Assembly: GCA_009785335.1 (NCBI GenBank)
Contig: WQWM01000006.1
Location: 27,811 to 91,810 of the forward strand
Reading direction: 5' to 3'
DNA: 64,000 bases
Source of the DNA: Oscillospiraceae bacterium
GTDB lineage: Bacteria; Bacillota; Clostridia; Oscillospirales; Acutalibacteraceae
Part shown: in pieces, positions 28,105 to 37,657 of the stretch
How the letters are laid out: each line of letters begins with the position of its first letter
Numbering within the stretch: position 1 is the stretch's first letter
The notes under the pieces: generated by a model
Told to the model about the DNA's origin: nothing
Seen by the model: only the letters and a program-made list of their open reading frames with translations
Databases searched by the model: none
Position numbers and translations under genes: made by a program

Positions 28105-28611
28105 ATGTATTACTCAGAGCTGAAACCACATGATATTGCCAACGGCGTGGGTGTGCGTGTGTCGCTGTTTGTCAGCGGCTGCGAGCACGCCTGTCCCGGT
28201 TGTTTTAATCCGCAGGCCTGGCAGTTTAATTATGGCAAGCCCTTCACCGAAGAAACAACGCAAGAAGTGCTGCAATTACTGCGCCCGGCACACATTCGCG
28301 GGCTAACATTCCTGGGCGGCGAGCCATTGCATGCACGTAATCGCAGCGCGGTGCTTGAACTGATGCAACAAGTGCGCTGCGCGCTGCCTAACAGAGACAT
28401 TTGGTGCTACACGGGCTATGTGTTTGAACAAGAATTGTTGCCAGACAAGAATGTGCATCCCCTGCTTGCGCAAATTGATGTGCTGGTGGACGGACGTTTT
28501 GTGCAACAGCGCAAAAGCCTAAATACTCGTTTTCGCGGCAGCGACAACCAACGCGTGTTGGACTGCAAAGCATCATTAAATGCAGGGCGCGCAGTGGAGT
28601 TTTTCCCATAA
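28105..28611 (+). CDS. nrdG: Anaerobic ribonucleotide reductase activating protein (radical SAM)
   Basis: NGVGVRVSLFVSGCEHACPGCFNPQAW (CxxxCxxC), TFLGGEPL. Confidence 0.9.
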   Translation: MYYSELKPHDIANGVGVRVSLFVSGCEHACPGCFNPQAWQFNYGKPFTEETTQEVLQLLRPAHIRGLTFLGGEPLHARNRSAVLELMQQVRCALPNRDIWCYTGYVFEQELLPDKNVHPLLAQIDVLVDGRFVQQRKSLNTRFRGSDNQRVLDCKASLNAGRAVEFFP

Positions 28612-28708
28612 ATAGGTTTAGTGGAATAAATCGCAAAATTATGCTTGACTTTTATTGCAGAATATTGTATAATATATGATATAACGTACCGAAAGGAAGG
28701 ATTTGTAC

Positions 28709-29209
28709 ATGAAAAAGATTTTTAGCATTCTCATGGTCGTGGCGCTGATCGCCGGTTTCGGCATCGTTGCCACACAAGCAAGCACTAGCATCACCGAGAC
28801 ACAACTGGTGGGTCGCTGGCGCGTTACCTCTTCGCAAAACCAAGTGTTCCGTCCCAACGATGTCATCGTCTTCAACGCAGGCGGCAGCGGCCAAATCATC
28901 CGCGCAAACGGCGCAACCAGCGGGATGACGCATCAGTTTATCCAATCAGGCGGCTCGCGCTTTTTGCGCATGACCAGTGCTGCACTGCCCTCCCCGGGCA
29001 CCATGTCATTTTCTCAAGTGAACCGCGTAGGCAACAATCTCACCATCGGCACCACGCAACTAACACTGGTGCAGCAAACACCTACGCCACCCACACCACC
29101 TACCACTCCACCCAGCGGCGGCGGTTCAACCATCCCCGGCACCAACCGTCCGGCCACCACATGGAACTGGTTCCTGTTTGTGTTCGTGTTCGGCTGGATT
29201 TGGATGTAA
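28709..29209 (+). CDS. Secreted protein with C-terminal hydrophobic segment
   Basis: Signal peptide MKKIFSILMVVALIAGFGIVATQAS; Pro/Thr linker; WFLFVFVFGWIWM C-term. Confidence 0.5.
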   Translation: MKKIFSILMVVALIAGFGIVATQASTSITETQLVGRWRVTSSQNQVFRPNDVIVFNAGGSGQIIRANGATSGMTHQFIQSGGSRFLRMTSAALPSPGTMSFSQVNRVGNNLTIGTTQLTLVQQTPTPPTPPTTPPSGGGSTIPGTNRPATTWNWFLFVFVFGWIWM

Positions 29210-29223
29210 CCCTGAGCAATGCA

Positions 29224-29251
29224 AAGCGACCCACTTGGGTCGCTTTTTTTC
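29224..29251 (+). terminator. Rho-independent terminator
   Basis: agcgaccca-ct-tgggtcgct followed by T7. Confidence 0.85.
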
Positions 29252-29317
29252 ATGGGACTTGCATTGCAGGCAGCGGTGTGTTATAATGGTATCATAAAAC
29301 TTGGAGGAACGTACATC

Positions 29318-31483
29318 ATGCGTATCACAACAAATCTGGCGCAAAACTGGAAATTTTGTTTAGACGAACAACCTTATGCCTTCTATGCTGGTTATGACGA
29401 CAGCGAATGGCAACCTGTGACCCTGCCGCATGACTGGGCGGTGGAATCTCCCTTTGATGAAAGTTATAGCAGCGGCACGGGCTATGCCCGCGGCGGTGTG
29501 GGGTGGTATCGCCTGCGCTTTCATCTGCCGGATGATATCCCAGGCAAAACCGTGCGCGTGAATTTTGGCGGTGTGTATAAAAACGCGCGAACTTGGTGCA
29601 ACAGCAATTATTTGGGCATGCGGCCTTGCGGCTACACCAGCGTGACGCACGACATCACACCATTTGCGCGCGCTGGCGAAAACGTAATAGCCGTGCGCGT
29701 GGAACACAACGACCTGGCCGATTCCCGTTGGTATACCGGCAACGGGATTTATCGCGATGTGACCTTAGAAGTGCTCGACCCAATGCATTTTGTGAAAGAC
29801 GGCGTGTTTGTGCACTGCGTGGATAAACATACACTGCAGGTGCAGTGGGAGCTTTCGGCAGACGCTGATGTTGCCTTCACCCTAGATGGCAAGACCGTAA
29901 ATGGCAGCGGCAAAACTGGCAACGTGCAACTGCATATGGAAAATCCCAAGCTGTGGTCGCCAAACTCCCCTGCCCTGTATTCACTCATTTGTCAGGTGAC
30001 GAAAGACGGGCAAGTCTGCGACGAACTGACGATTGCCTGTGGTTTTCGCACGGTGAAATTTGACGCGAACACAGGCTTTTGGCTCAACGGCGTGAACATG
30101 AAACTCAAGGGTGTGTGCCTGCACCACGATGCCGGTGCACTGGGTGCTGCCGTGCCCAAAGAGATATGGCGGCGGCGATTGCAAAAGCTAAAAGCCTGCG
30201 GCTGCAACGCTATTCGCACGGCGCACAACCCGCCTGACACCCACCTGCTGGACCTGTGTGATGAGATGGGCTTTGTGGTGATGAACGAGGCCTTTGATGA
30301 ATGGGAAGGCTGCAAAAATAAATGGTGGCAGGGGCACAATGTCTATCCGCCGAAGCATTTTGGCTATTCTGATGCCTTCCCCAACTGGCATGCGCAAGAC
30401 CTGCGCAATTTTGTGCGGCGTGACCGCAACCACCCCAGCATCATACTGTGGAGCGTGGGCAATGAAATTGATTATCCCAATGATCCATACTGCCACCCAC
30501 TGTTTAAAACGATGACCGGCAACAACGATGCCAACAAACCCGCGCAGGAGCGGCAATATGACCCCAACAAGCCCAACGCTGAGCGCTTGGCACAAATTTC
30601 TGCACGGCTGGTGGAAATCGTAAAACAACACGACCCCACACGCCCGGTCACGGCGGCGATTGCCTTTCCCGAGCTGGCGAATTTAGTGGGCTATCCACAA
30701 ACCCTAGATGTGGTGGGCTATAACTACAAGGAGCATTTATATCGCGATGACCGTGCTGCCTATCCACACCATGTGATTTATGGCAGTGAAAACGGCCACG
30801 AGGAAGAACAATGGCTGGCGGTGCGCGATAATGATGACATTTGCGGGCAGTTTTTGTGGACCGGCGTAGACTATCTGGGTGAGGCGCAGGGCTGGCCGGT
30901 GCGACTATCGCCGGCGGGCTTGCTGACCACTGCGGGCTTTGAGAAGCCGCGCTATCACCACCGCCGCGCCATGTGGGCAGATGAACTGGTCGCGCATGTT
31001 GAGCCCTGCGGCACCGTGTATACCAATGCGAAACAAGTTGAACTGTTTTGCGATGGACAATCGCTGGGCATGAAAGACTTGGAAGGTTACAGCGCGGCGT
31101 TTGAGTTGCCTGGGAAATTTCAAGTGCTGCGTGCTGTTGCCATGCGTGGCAATGAGCGAGTGGAAGTAATTTACGAAACGCCGGGTGAATTGGCAGCCAT
31201 TGAATTGCATGCTGAACAAGGCGATAGTGTGGTGCAGGTCACGGTTTCGTTGCGCGATGCACAAGGGCAACTGGTGACCGATGATGTGCCAATCACTTGC
31301 ACGCTGCAAGGCGGCGAACTGCTGGGCATCGACAATGGCGTGTCCGATGACCTCACGCCTTATCGCCACCACACGCGCAGCACCCACATGGGGCAGGCGA
31401 TTGTATATGTGCGGGCAAATTCCCCTGCTGTGTTGCGGGTGAGTTGTGGTGAAATAGCCGCACAAATGCAAGTCTGCGCTTGA
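29318..31483 (+). CDS. Glycoside hydrolase family 2 (beta-galactosidase-like)
   Basis: TLPHDWAVESPFDE, VRTAHNPPD-like IRTAHNPPDTHLLDLCDEMGFVVMNEAFDEW, LWSVGNEI. Confidence 0.92.
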   Translation: MRITTNLAQNWKFCLDEQPYAFYAGYDDSEWQPVTLPHDWAVESPFDESYSSGTGYARGGVGWYRLRFHLPDDIPGKTVRVNFGGVYKNARTWCNSNYLGMRPCGYTSVTHDITPFARAGENVIAVRVEHNDLADSRWYTGNGIYRDVTLEVLDPMHFVKDGVFVHCVDKHTLQVQWELSADADVAFTLDGKTVNGSGKTGNVQLHMENPKLWSPNSPALYSLICQVTKDGQVCDELTIACGFRTVKFDANTGFWLNGVNMKLKGVCLHHDAGALGAAVPKEIWRRRLQKLKACGCNAIRTAHNPPDTHLLDLCDEMGFVVMNEAFDEWEGCKNKWWQGHNVYPPKHFGYSDAFPNWHAQDLRNFVRRDRNHPSIILWSVGNEIDYPNDPYCHPLFKTMTGNNDANKPAQERQYDPNKPNAERLAQISARLVEIVKQHDPTRPVTAAIAFPELANLVGYPQTLDVVGYNYKEHLYRDDRAAYPHHVIYGSENGHEEEQWLAVRDNDDICGQFLWTGVDYLGEAQGWPVRLSPAGLLTTAGFEKPRYHHRRAMWADELVAHVEPCGTVYTNAKQVELFCDGQSLGMKDLEGYSAAFELPGKFQVLRAVAMRGNERVEVIYETPGELAAIELHAEQGDSVVQVTVSLRDAQGQLVTDDVPITCTLQGGELLGIDNGVSDDLTPYRHHTRSTHMGQAIVYVRANSPAVLRVSCGEIAAQMQVCA

Positions 31484-31508
31484 CAAAAGTGCCATCTTGT
31501 GCTATAAT
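31480..31508 (+). promoter_or_regulatory. Consensus promoter TTGACA-N17-TATAAT upstream of SCIFF
   Basis: ttgaca aaagtgccatcttgtgc tataat. Confidence 0.85.
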
Positions 31509-31541
31509 AAACATATATTTTACTTGAGTTTAGGAGTCACT

Positions 31542-31688
31542 ATGCAACGTATTGTTACCTTGGAAACACGCACCCTGCAAGAAAGCCTGTGTGGCGGCGG
31601 CTGCGGCGAATGCCAAACCAGCTGCCAGTCGGCCTGCAAAACCAGCTGCGGCGTGGCCAATCAACCTTGTGAGCAACAGCCCGAATAA
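31542..31688 (+). CDS. SCIFF-type ranthipeptide precursor
   Basis: MQRIVTLETRTLQESLCGGGCGECQTSCQSACKTSCGVANQPCEQQPE matches the SCIFF core GGCGECQTSCQSACKTSC.VANQ.C. Confidence 0.95.
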   Translation: MQRIVTLETRTLQESLCGGGCGECQTSCQSACKTSCGVANQPCEQQPE

Positions 31689-32941
31689 TGGTACACAGTT
31701 ACACACTACACGGCAAAAACATCATACTTGACGTGAACAGCGGGTCGATTCATATAGTCGACCCGTGTGTTTTGCATGCCGTGCAACATTGGGACAGCGT
31801 GAACCAAGCCGACTTTCCTGATGTGCAAGCCTTGATTGATGCGGGGAAGCTATTTGCATTAGAAATTCCACCTGACCGGATGGGAGCACAGCGAAGCGAC
31901 GTAAAAGCGATGTGTTTGCATATGGCGCATGCCTGCAATTTGGCGTGTGAATATTGCTTTGTGCGCGCGTGGGATAAACAACTGATGAGCTACGACGTGG
32001 GCCGAGCGGCGATTGATTTTCTGCTAGCCAACAGCGGGCCGCGCCGTAACCTAGACATTGACTTTTTTGGCGGTGAACCATTGCTGAACTGGGATGTGCT
32101 CAAACAACTGGTTGCCTATGCACGCAGCAAAGAAGGCGAAACCGGCAAGCATTTTCGCTTCACGCTAACGACCAATGGCGTGCTGATTGACGACGATGTG
32201 ATTGATTTTTGCAACCGTGAAATCTCCAACGTGGTGCTGAGCCTAGATGGACGCAAAGATACCCACGACCGCCTGCGCAAAACGCACGATGGGCGTGGTT
32301 GCTATGATATCGTGGTGCCGAAGTTCCAGCAACTGGTGCAGGCACGGCAGGGCAAGGGCTATTACATCCGCGGCACATTCACGCGCCACAACACCGATTT
32401 TTTGCAAGATATTCTGCACATGACCGAACTCGGTTTTCGCGAGCTTTCGCTGGAACCTGTGGTGCCGCATGATTTTTCTGCTGATGATTTGCAGCGCGTG
32501 TTGCAGGAATATGAAATGCTAGCGCTGGACATGCTTGATCACGAGTACTCATTTTATCACTATACACTCAACTTGCAGCATGGACCATGTTACTACAAAC
32601 GCACGGCGGGCTGCGGCGTGGGCACGGAATATCTTGCGGTGACACCCGATGGCGAGTTTTATCCCTGCCACCAGTTTGTGGGCAACCGAGATTTTATCAT
32701 GGGCAACGTATACAAGGGCATCACCCGCCCTGAATTGCGCGAGGACTTTGCGGGGTGTAATCTGCATGCCAAAGCAGAGTGCCGCGCTTGCTGGGCCAAG
32801 TATTTCTGCGCAGGCGGCTGCCCCGCCAATGCCTACCATGCCAGTGGCAGCATTCACGGGATATATGAAGATGGCTGTACATTATTGAAAAAAAGATTAG
32901 AATGTGCTATCTGGTTAGCAGCGAAACAAGCAGAAATATAA
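31688..32941 (+). CDS. Radical SAM SCIFF maturase (thioether cross-link forming)
   Basis: MAHACNLACEYCF (CxxxCxxC); SPASM-type C-term CHQFVGNRDFIMGN...CRACWAKYFCAGGCPANAY; TAATG overlap with SCIFF. Confidence 0.95.
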   Translation: MVHSYTLHGKNIILDVNSGSIHIVDPCVLHAVQHWDSVNQADFPDVQALIDAGKLFALEIPPDRMGAQRSDVKAMCLHMAHACNLACEYCFVRAWDKQLMSYDVGRAAIDFLLANSGPRRNLDIDFFGGEPLLNWDVLKQLVAYARSKEGETGKHFRFTLTTNGVLIDDDVIDFCNREISNVVLSLDGRKDTHDRLRKTHDGRGCYDIVVPKFQQLVQARQGKGYYIRGTFTRHNTDFLQDILHMTELGFRELSLEPVVPHDFSADDLQRVLQEYEMLALDMLDHEYSFYHYTLNLQHGPCYYKRTAGCGVGTEYLAVTPDGEFYPCHQFVGNRDFIMGNVYKGITRPELREDFAGCNLHAKAECRACWAKYFCAGGCPANAYHASGSIHGIYEDGCTLLKKRLECAIWLAAKQAEI

Positions 32942-32947
32942 AATATA

Positions 32948-32979
32948 GGAGCTGGGTTAATTCCAGCTCCTGTTTTTTT
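32948..32979 (+). terminator. Rho-independent terminator
   Basis: aggagctgg-gttaatt-ccagctcct followed by gttttttt. Confidence 0.85.
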
Positions 32980-32983
32980 GCGA

Positions 32984-34474
32984 TTAAACGGTCATTTCTT
33001 CTTCAATTTGTTCGGCGGCGGCACGCCGTGCAACCATATCTTGCTGCACCTGCATCCGCAGCGATTCCGGGTAGTGCATGCACAACAGCGGGATGAGCGA
33101 TATGGCCAGACCAATGACTGGCCCCAGACGAAACACCGGCCAAATCCAGCGATTGAAGTGCGCGTTTTGCGGCCGCCCCAGCGGAATCAATTCGGCGTCA
33201 TATTGCAGCCAGCGGAGGGTATATCCCATGATGAAGCTGCGCATGGCGTTGCCCATTTTGCTCATGAGATTGCGCATGCTCATGGTAATGCCCTCGGTGC
33301 GGCGGTCGATTTTCCATTCTACATACTCCACGCTGTCAGCCGTGAGGCTGCGCTGGGCAATGCTGAACAAGCTGCCGGGCAGGTTCGCAATGCCATCAAG
33401 CACAAACACAAGCGCAAGCGCCCAAAACGAATGCACGCCCACAAAGAATCCCGCCACACCCATAATAATACTCGCCACGCGCGCGATAATCAGCACGCGT
33501 TTCATGCCGCCAAGACGATCTGCGATTTTGGTGGCAAAGAATTTCATCGCCATGCCAGGCAGCATCGTAATTGCGCCCAGCACAACAAATGCTGTACCGG
33601 CGGAGATCTCTGTTCCGAACACGGTGTAGCTCATTTGCTGAAAGATGAAGACATCACCCACGCGCGGCGAAAGTTGGCCGAGCAGCTCGCTGGCAAAAAA
33701 CAACATGATGATGTGGTTATGCCGCAGTGTGCGCACGTTAGCCCACAGGTCTTTCACTTTTTCACCGAGGGTGGTTGTGATTGGCCTGGGGCTGGTGACA
33801 CGTTCGGTCATGCCCATGGCGGTGAGCGACTGAAAGCCGCCGCCCAAACACAGCACCAGCGCGAAAATTAGATATACCTGCTGTTGATTAAGGCCCATCA
33901 CACCACCGCCGGCAAGCATCGGCAACGTGAGGGTGGGGAGTAATCCGCCGAATGTGCCGCCAAGATCTGCCCACTGCGCCACACGTGCGCGCTGGCTAGC
34001 GTGGCCACTCACAGCGGCAGTCATGCCCCAAATGGCGGCATCGCGGAAGGAATAGAAAATGTCGCCCAAAATGTAGACAATGGAGATGTAAATCAGGGTC
34101 ATGCTCTGGCTAGGGAAGCCCCAGTTGACAAACAGCAGAAAAGCCAGAATCGCGATGGGTGGCGAGGTGTATTTAATCCACGGCAGCAACTTGCGGCCGT
34201 CGCGAAAGCGATAGCTGTCGATCATCGCGCCGGCGATGGGGTCGGTCACGGCATCGAAAAACCGCTTTGCGCCCAATAGCGTGCCAACAATGCGTTCATC
34301 CAGCATCAGCACATTGGTGCAAAAGTGAAAGAAACGGTCGCCGCTGGTCATGTTGTTCAGATGGCTTTGCCCCCACAGCGCGAACAACAGGTCGCTCAGC
34401 TCGCGGCGCGGAACTTCATCTGGGTGTTCCACGTCTGTGCTACGCAGCCAGCGGATTGGGTTGATCATGAGCAC
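32984..34474 (-). CDS. MFS/GPH-type sugar transporter
   Basis: 12-TM-like 496 aa protein; FAKRFFDAVTDPIAGAMIDSYRFRDGRK-type GPH motif. Confidence 0.85.
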   Translation of the reverse strand: MLMINPIRWLRSTDVEHPDEVPRRELSDLLFALWGQSHLNNMTSGDRFFHFCTNVLMLDERIVGTLLGAKRFFDAVTDPIAGAMIDSYRFRDGRKLLPWIKYTSPPIAILAFLLFVNWGFPSQSMTLIYISIVYILGDIFYSFRDAAIWGMTAAVSGHASQRARVAQWADLGGTFGGLLPTLTLPMLAGGGVMGLNQQQVYLIFALVLCLGGGFQSLTAMGMTERVTSPRPITTTLGEKVKDLWANVRTLRHNHIIMLFFASELLGQLSPRVGDVFIFQQMSYTVFGTEISAGTAFVVLGAITMLPGMAMKFFATKIADRLGGMKRVLIIARVASIIMGVAGFFVGVHSFWALALVFVLDGIANLPGSLFSIAQRSLTADSVEYVEWKIDRRTEGITMSMRNLMSKMGNAMRSFIMGYTLRWLQYDAELIPLGRPQNAHFNRWIWPVFRLGPVIGLAISLIPLLCMHYPESLRMQVQQDMVARRAAAEQIEEEMTV

Positions 34475-34521
34475 CGCTCCTCCCCTCTTGTTCTATGCAA
34501 GCTATAGCGTGAGGCTGTTGG

Positions 34522-36849
34522 TTACATCCCCCGCGGATTGGTCAGCATCACTGTGTGCGTATTCCCCCATGTGGCTGGGCTGCCGGCAAAGTTGCGATGC
34601 CGAAGCACCACTCTGTCGGGCAGCACTTGCACATAAACGCCGCGACCCAAGCCATCGGTTTCGCCGAAGTAGGGCGCATTGACTCGAGTGAAGGCATGTG
34701 GGTGGTTTCCGCCTGCATGGTTGTTGACCGAAAATGCCCAGTGCGTGTGCCCATGGAAGAAAAACACGTCCGGGTATTGCCTGATGATGCTTTCCACTTC
34801 CGCTGCTATATTTGCTCCACCTGGGTGCAGACGAAGCCTGTCATGCGACATGTGCGAGAAAATGAAAATGGGTTTGCCGGGCGGGGAGCTGGCCAACGCG
34901 GCGCGCAGGAGATTTAGCTGATGGTTGCTCGTGGGTTGGTAGGTTTGACCGCCTGTGTTTGCGACTTCGGGCCCCAACACAATGAAGGTGTAACCATTCA
35001 CTTGCCTGTTCTCGAAAACTGGGGGATTCATTTGATTGATGGGCAAGCCAGTGAAACCGCGATAACGAATGGAGGAGCCGTTATTATTAAGATGTCGATC
35101 CAAGCCCGTGGCAAAACCAACGCTATCTAAATCGTGGTTACCCAAAACCACAAAATGATTTTGAGGTGCAATTTTGTTTTCGCCTGCATTCAGCGCATAG
35201 AACAAATAATGCTGTTCTCTATCTGCACCATCTGTGTTGTCACCCAGGATAATCAGGGCATCGTTTGGCATTATGCCAGCACCATCAAGTGCACGCAAGA
35301 GTGCATTGAAGCGGATTCGGCCGTTTGTCGATAGCCCATAGCTAGGGAGAGGCGTCCAACTCCAGCCTGTATTCATGTGAACATCAGCAAAGACAGAGAA
35401 ACTCAGCGGCGGCAATGGCGCTTGTTCTGGCGTGGCATCAAATGGCCAGCCTGTGCGAATGATGGTATCATCGCCGGGAGGAAGCGGACCAAGATATTTG
35501 ATGAATGCAAAGCCATTGAAGCCGTTGTTTTGAAACGCGCTTTGAATTTGTCCGTCATTCAAGCGCAATTCACCGCTAATGGTGTTGCCAACATAATTTT
35601 CACCAGTGGGTCTGGCACTCCTGCGGTAGCGATTCGGTCTCACGCGCGAAGTAGTGTACATGTTGTACTCATTGTTGGGGAGCGTGACAAATGGGTTGAA
35701 GTAAACGGAGTTAATGATTCCCGCTGGCAGTGGCTGCACATCATGGCGCACAAATGAAGAACCGCCGCCGCCGCCACCTTTCCAGCGATTTCCAGCTCCA
35801 TCTCCAAGTCGTTCACCGCCGCCGCCGCCAAAAAAACCACCGCCGCCGCCGCCGCCGTGACCCGGCGCACCGCCACCACCCTGCAGTGCTGTGCCGCTTG
35901 TGCCTGGTTGCGTCCAGCCACCCTCACCGCCTTGCGTTGTACCACCACCGCCACCACCATTGCCTTCGGTTCTGGGTGGGCGTAAGTGCCCGCGGCTTTT
36001 GTTTCTGATATTCACTTGGGCAGGATTCCCTCCCGCCAGACCGCCACTGATTCTGCCATTAACACCGCCGCTGTTAATCGCAACGGTGCCTGTTTGCCCA
36101 GCAGCACTGCCATTGAGCGCAGGATTAAACGCATCACCCAAAGGTCCAGCACCGCCAGCATGGCCGCCGCGGCTGTTTGGGTCTGTATTGTCTCGTACGT
36201 CATTGAAATCGCCTGAGGGCAAGCCGTTGGAATCAACAGCGCCGCCGCCACCACCGCCTCCAGCAACCGCAACAATGCTGCTGTTGTGCGATGTAACATT
36301 GGACGACGTGGCGATCATTGTGTATCCACCGCCGCTGCCGCTCCACCACTCACCATATCCGCCGCCAGGCCAGCCGCCCCAATCATTAGCGGTCTTCCAG
36401 CCCCTGCCAGCGTGCCCCACTTGGATGTAAAGCGTAGATGTAACCGTGGCGTCCACATGGAAGTAGCCCATCACATAGCCGCCGGAACCACCATAAGCAG
36501 AAAAATGATTTTGCATTCTGCCAACGCCGCCGTCGCCGCCACGGATAACAAAGCCGTAATAGCCCGTGAGCAGATTGGTTAGCGTTTGCACTTCGCCAGC
36601 TGAATGCGAACTGCCCCGGAACTCAAACAGGTGGTTGGCGGAATGCACGATGTCGAAGCCCCGCTGAGCATTTGCCGCGATATTGGCGGCAGTGCCAGTG
36701 GTTCTTGCGTTATTTAAGGGGAGTGTCGCCGAGTTGCGTGTGTCAAGCCCAAAACCAAAGTGGTCTATAAATCTCGCCTGCGCCGAGGGAATGGCCAGCA
36801 AGATAACCGCTGCCAGCATAAGGGCAGTTGCTTGCAAAATTCGCTTCAT
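34522..36849 (-). CDS. Secreted glycine-rich domain protein fused to metallophosphoesterase
   Basis: Signal peptide; Gly-rich block (GGGGGGGAVDS..GGGGGGFFGGGGG); C-term FADVHMN, ILGDNTDG, LGNHDLDS, FHGHTHWAF. Confidence 0.8.
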   Translation of the reverse strand: MKRILQATALMLAAVILLAIPSAQARFIDHFGFGLDTRNSATLPLNNARTTGTAANIAANAQRGFDIVHSANHLFEFRGSSHSAGEVQTLTNLLTGYYGFVIRGGDGGVGRMQNHFSAYGGSGGYVMGYFHVDATVTSTLYIQVGHAGRGWKTANDWGGWPGGGYGEWWSGSGGGYTMIATSSNVTSHNSSIVAVAGGGGGGGAVDSNGLPSGDFNDVRDNTDPNSRGGHAGGAGPLGDAFNPALNGSAAGQTGTVAINSGGVNGRISGGLAGGNPAQVNIRNKSRGHLRPPRTEGNGGGGGGTTQGGEGGWTQPGTSGTALQGGGGAPGHGGGGGGGFFGGGGGERLGDGAGNRWKGGGGGGSSFVRHDVQPLPAGIINSVYFNPFVTLPNNEYNMYTTSRVRPNRYRRSARPTGENYVGNTISGELRLNDGQIQSAFQNNGFNGFAFIKYLGPLPPGDDTIIRTGWPFDATPEQAPLPPLSFSVFADVHMNTGWSWTPLPSYGLSTNGRIRFNALLRALDGAGIMPNDALIILGDNTDGADREQHYLFYALNAGENKIAPQNHFVVLGNHDLDSVGFATGLDRHLNNNGSSIRYRGFTGLPINQMNPPVFENRQVNGYTFIVLGPEVANTGGQTYQPTSNHQLNLLRAALASSPPGKPIFIFSHMSHDRLRLHPGGANIAAEVESIIRQYPDVFFFHGHTHWAFSVNNHAGGNHPHAFTRVNAPYFGETDGLGRGVYVQVLPDRVVLRHRNFAGSPATWGNTHTVMLTNPRGM

Positions 36850-36878
36850 AACTTCTCCTTCACTAAGGCCTGCAAACC

Positions 36879-37631
36879 CTAGTCTACCTGCGTTGCGATG
36901 ATATCAAAATTGATGCGGGACACGGCATTGTAACGGGCATCACCGGAATTGTCGTGGGGAGTGCGGCGGTTGCCCGAAAAATCGTGGTGATTTCTGATGT
37001 TGTTGATGGTATGGGGGCCGTCCATCTCCGGCAGAATGCTGAAATAAAACCGAATGGCTTCGCCCGGTTGCATCACCGCGCCTTCAAGAATCGTCCCCAG
37101 TGTTCCGGTTGCATAAAACTGGCGGTCAGTTGCATCAAAAAACACGCCGGATGTATCTGCCGTGCGGATTCTGCCAATGCGCGGATGCGGCAAAGTATCT
37201 GTTGTGCGGCTAGTGGGAGGAGTGCCAGCGTTGAACATACTGGCAACAGCTGGCAGCGCACGACGATGGTTGTTGTTCCACCACTGGAAGTTTGCAGGCG
37301 CAACTGTGTTCGAGCCATTATTCGCCAGCACATTATAAAACCGTAATCTAGCACGCACAGTTACCTCGCTATTATTCACGGCCTCGATGAAAAACAGTGA
37401 CTCACTTTGTGGCGAAGATCTGGTGAAATAAAGCATTTGGCTGCCGCCAAAACCAATCTCAACCACATCAATGTCAAACCCTGCCATGCGAGCCTGCGCT
37501 TCCGCTTGTGCAACGCTTACGTATCGCGCAATTGTGTTGGGCACAACAAACAGCACGCTAAACGTTAACAGGATGGCAGCTGCGATGACAATTGGCATGG
37601 GCAACGGTGCTTTTTTCTTGCTTTGCTTCAT
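36879..37631 (-). CDS. TasA/camelysin-like secreted protein with SipW-type signal
   Basis: N-term TM then IARYVSVAQAEAQARMAGFDIDV; beta-rich domain; ends INFDIIATQVD. Confidence 0.6.
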   Translation of the reverse strand: MKQSKKKAPLPMPIVIAAAILLTFSVLFVVPNTIARYVSVAQAEAQARMAGFDIDVVEIGFGGSQMLYFTRSSPQSESLFFIEAVNNSEVTVRARLRFYNVLANNGSNTVAPANFQWWNNNHRRALPAVASMFNAGTPPTSRTTDTLPHPRIGRIRTADTSGVFFDATDRQFYATGTLGTILEGAVMQPGEAIRFYFSILPEMDGPHTINNIRNHHDFSGNRRTPHDNSGDARYNAVSRINFDIIATQVD

Positions 37632-37657
37632 GTTGAATCGTTTCCTTCCTGTTTCGT

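Noticed and set aside
32978-33871. 297-aa plus-strand ORF opposite the MFS transporter
   Set aside because: Shadow ORF of a high-GC gene; no recognisable motif.
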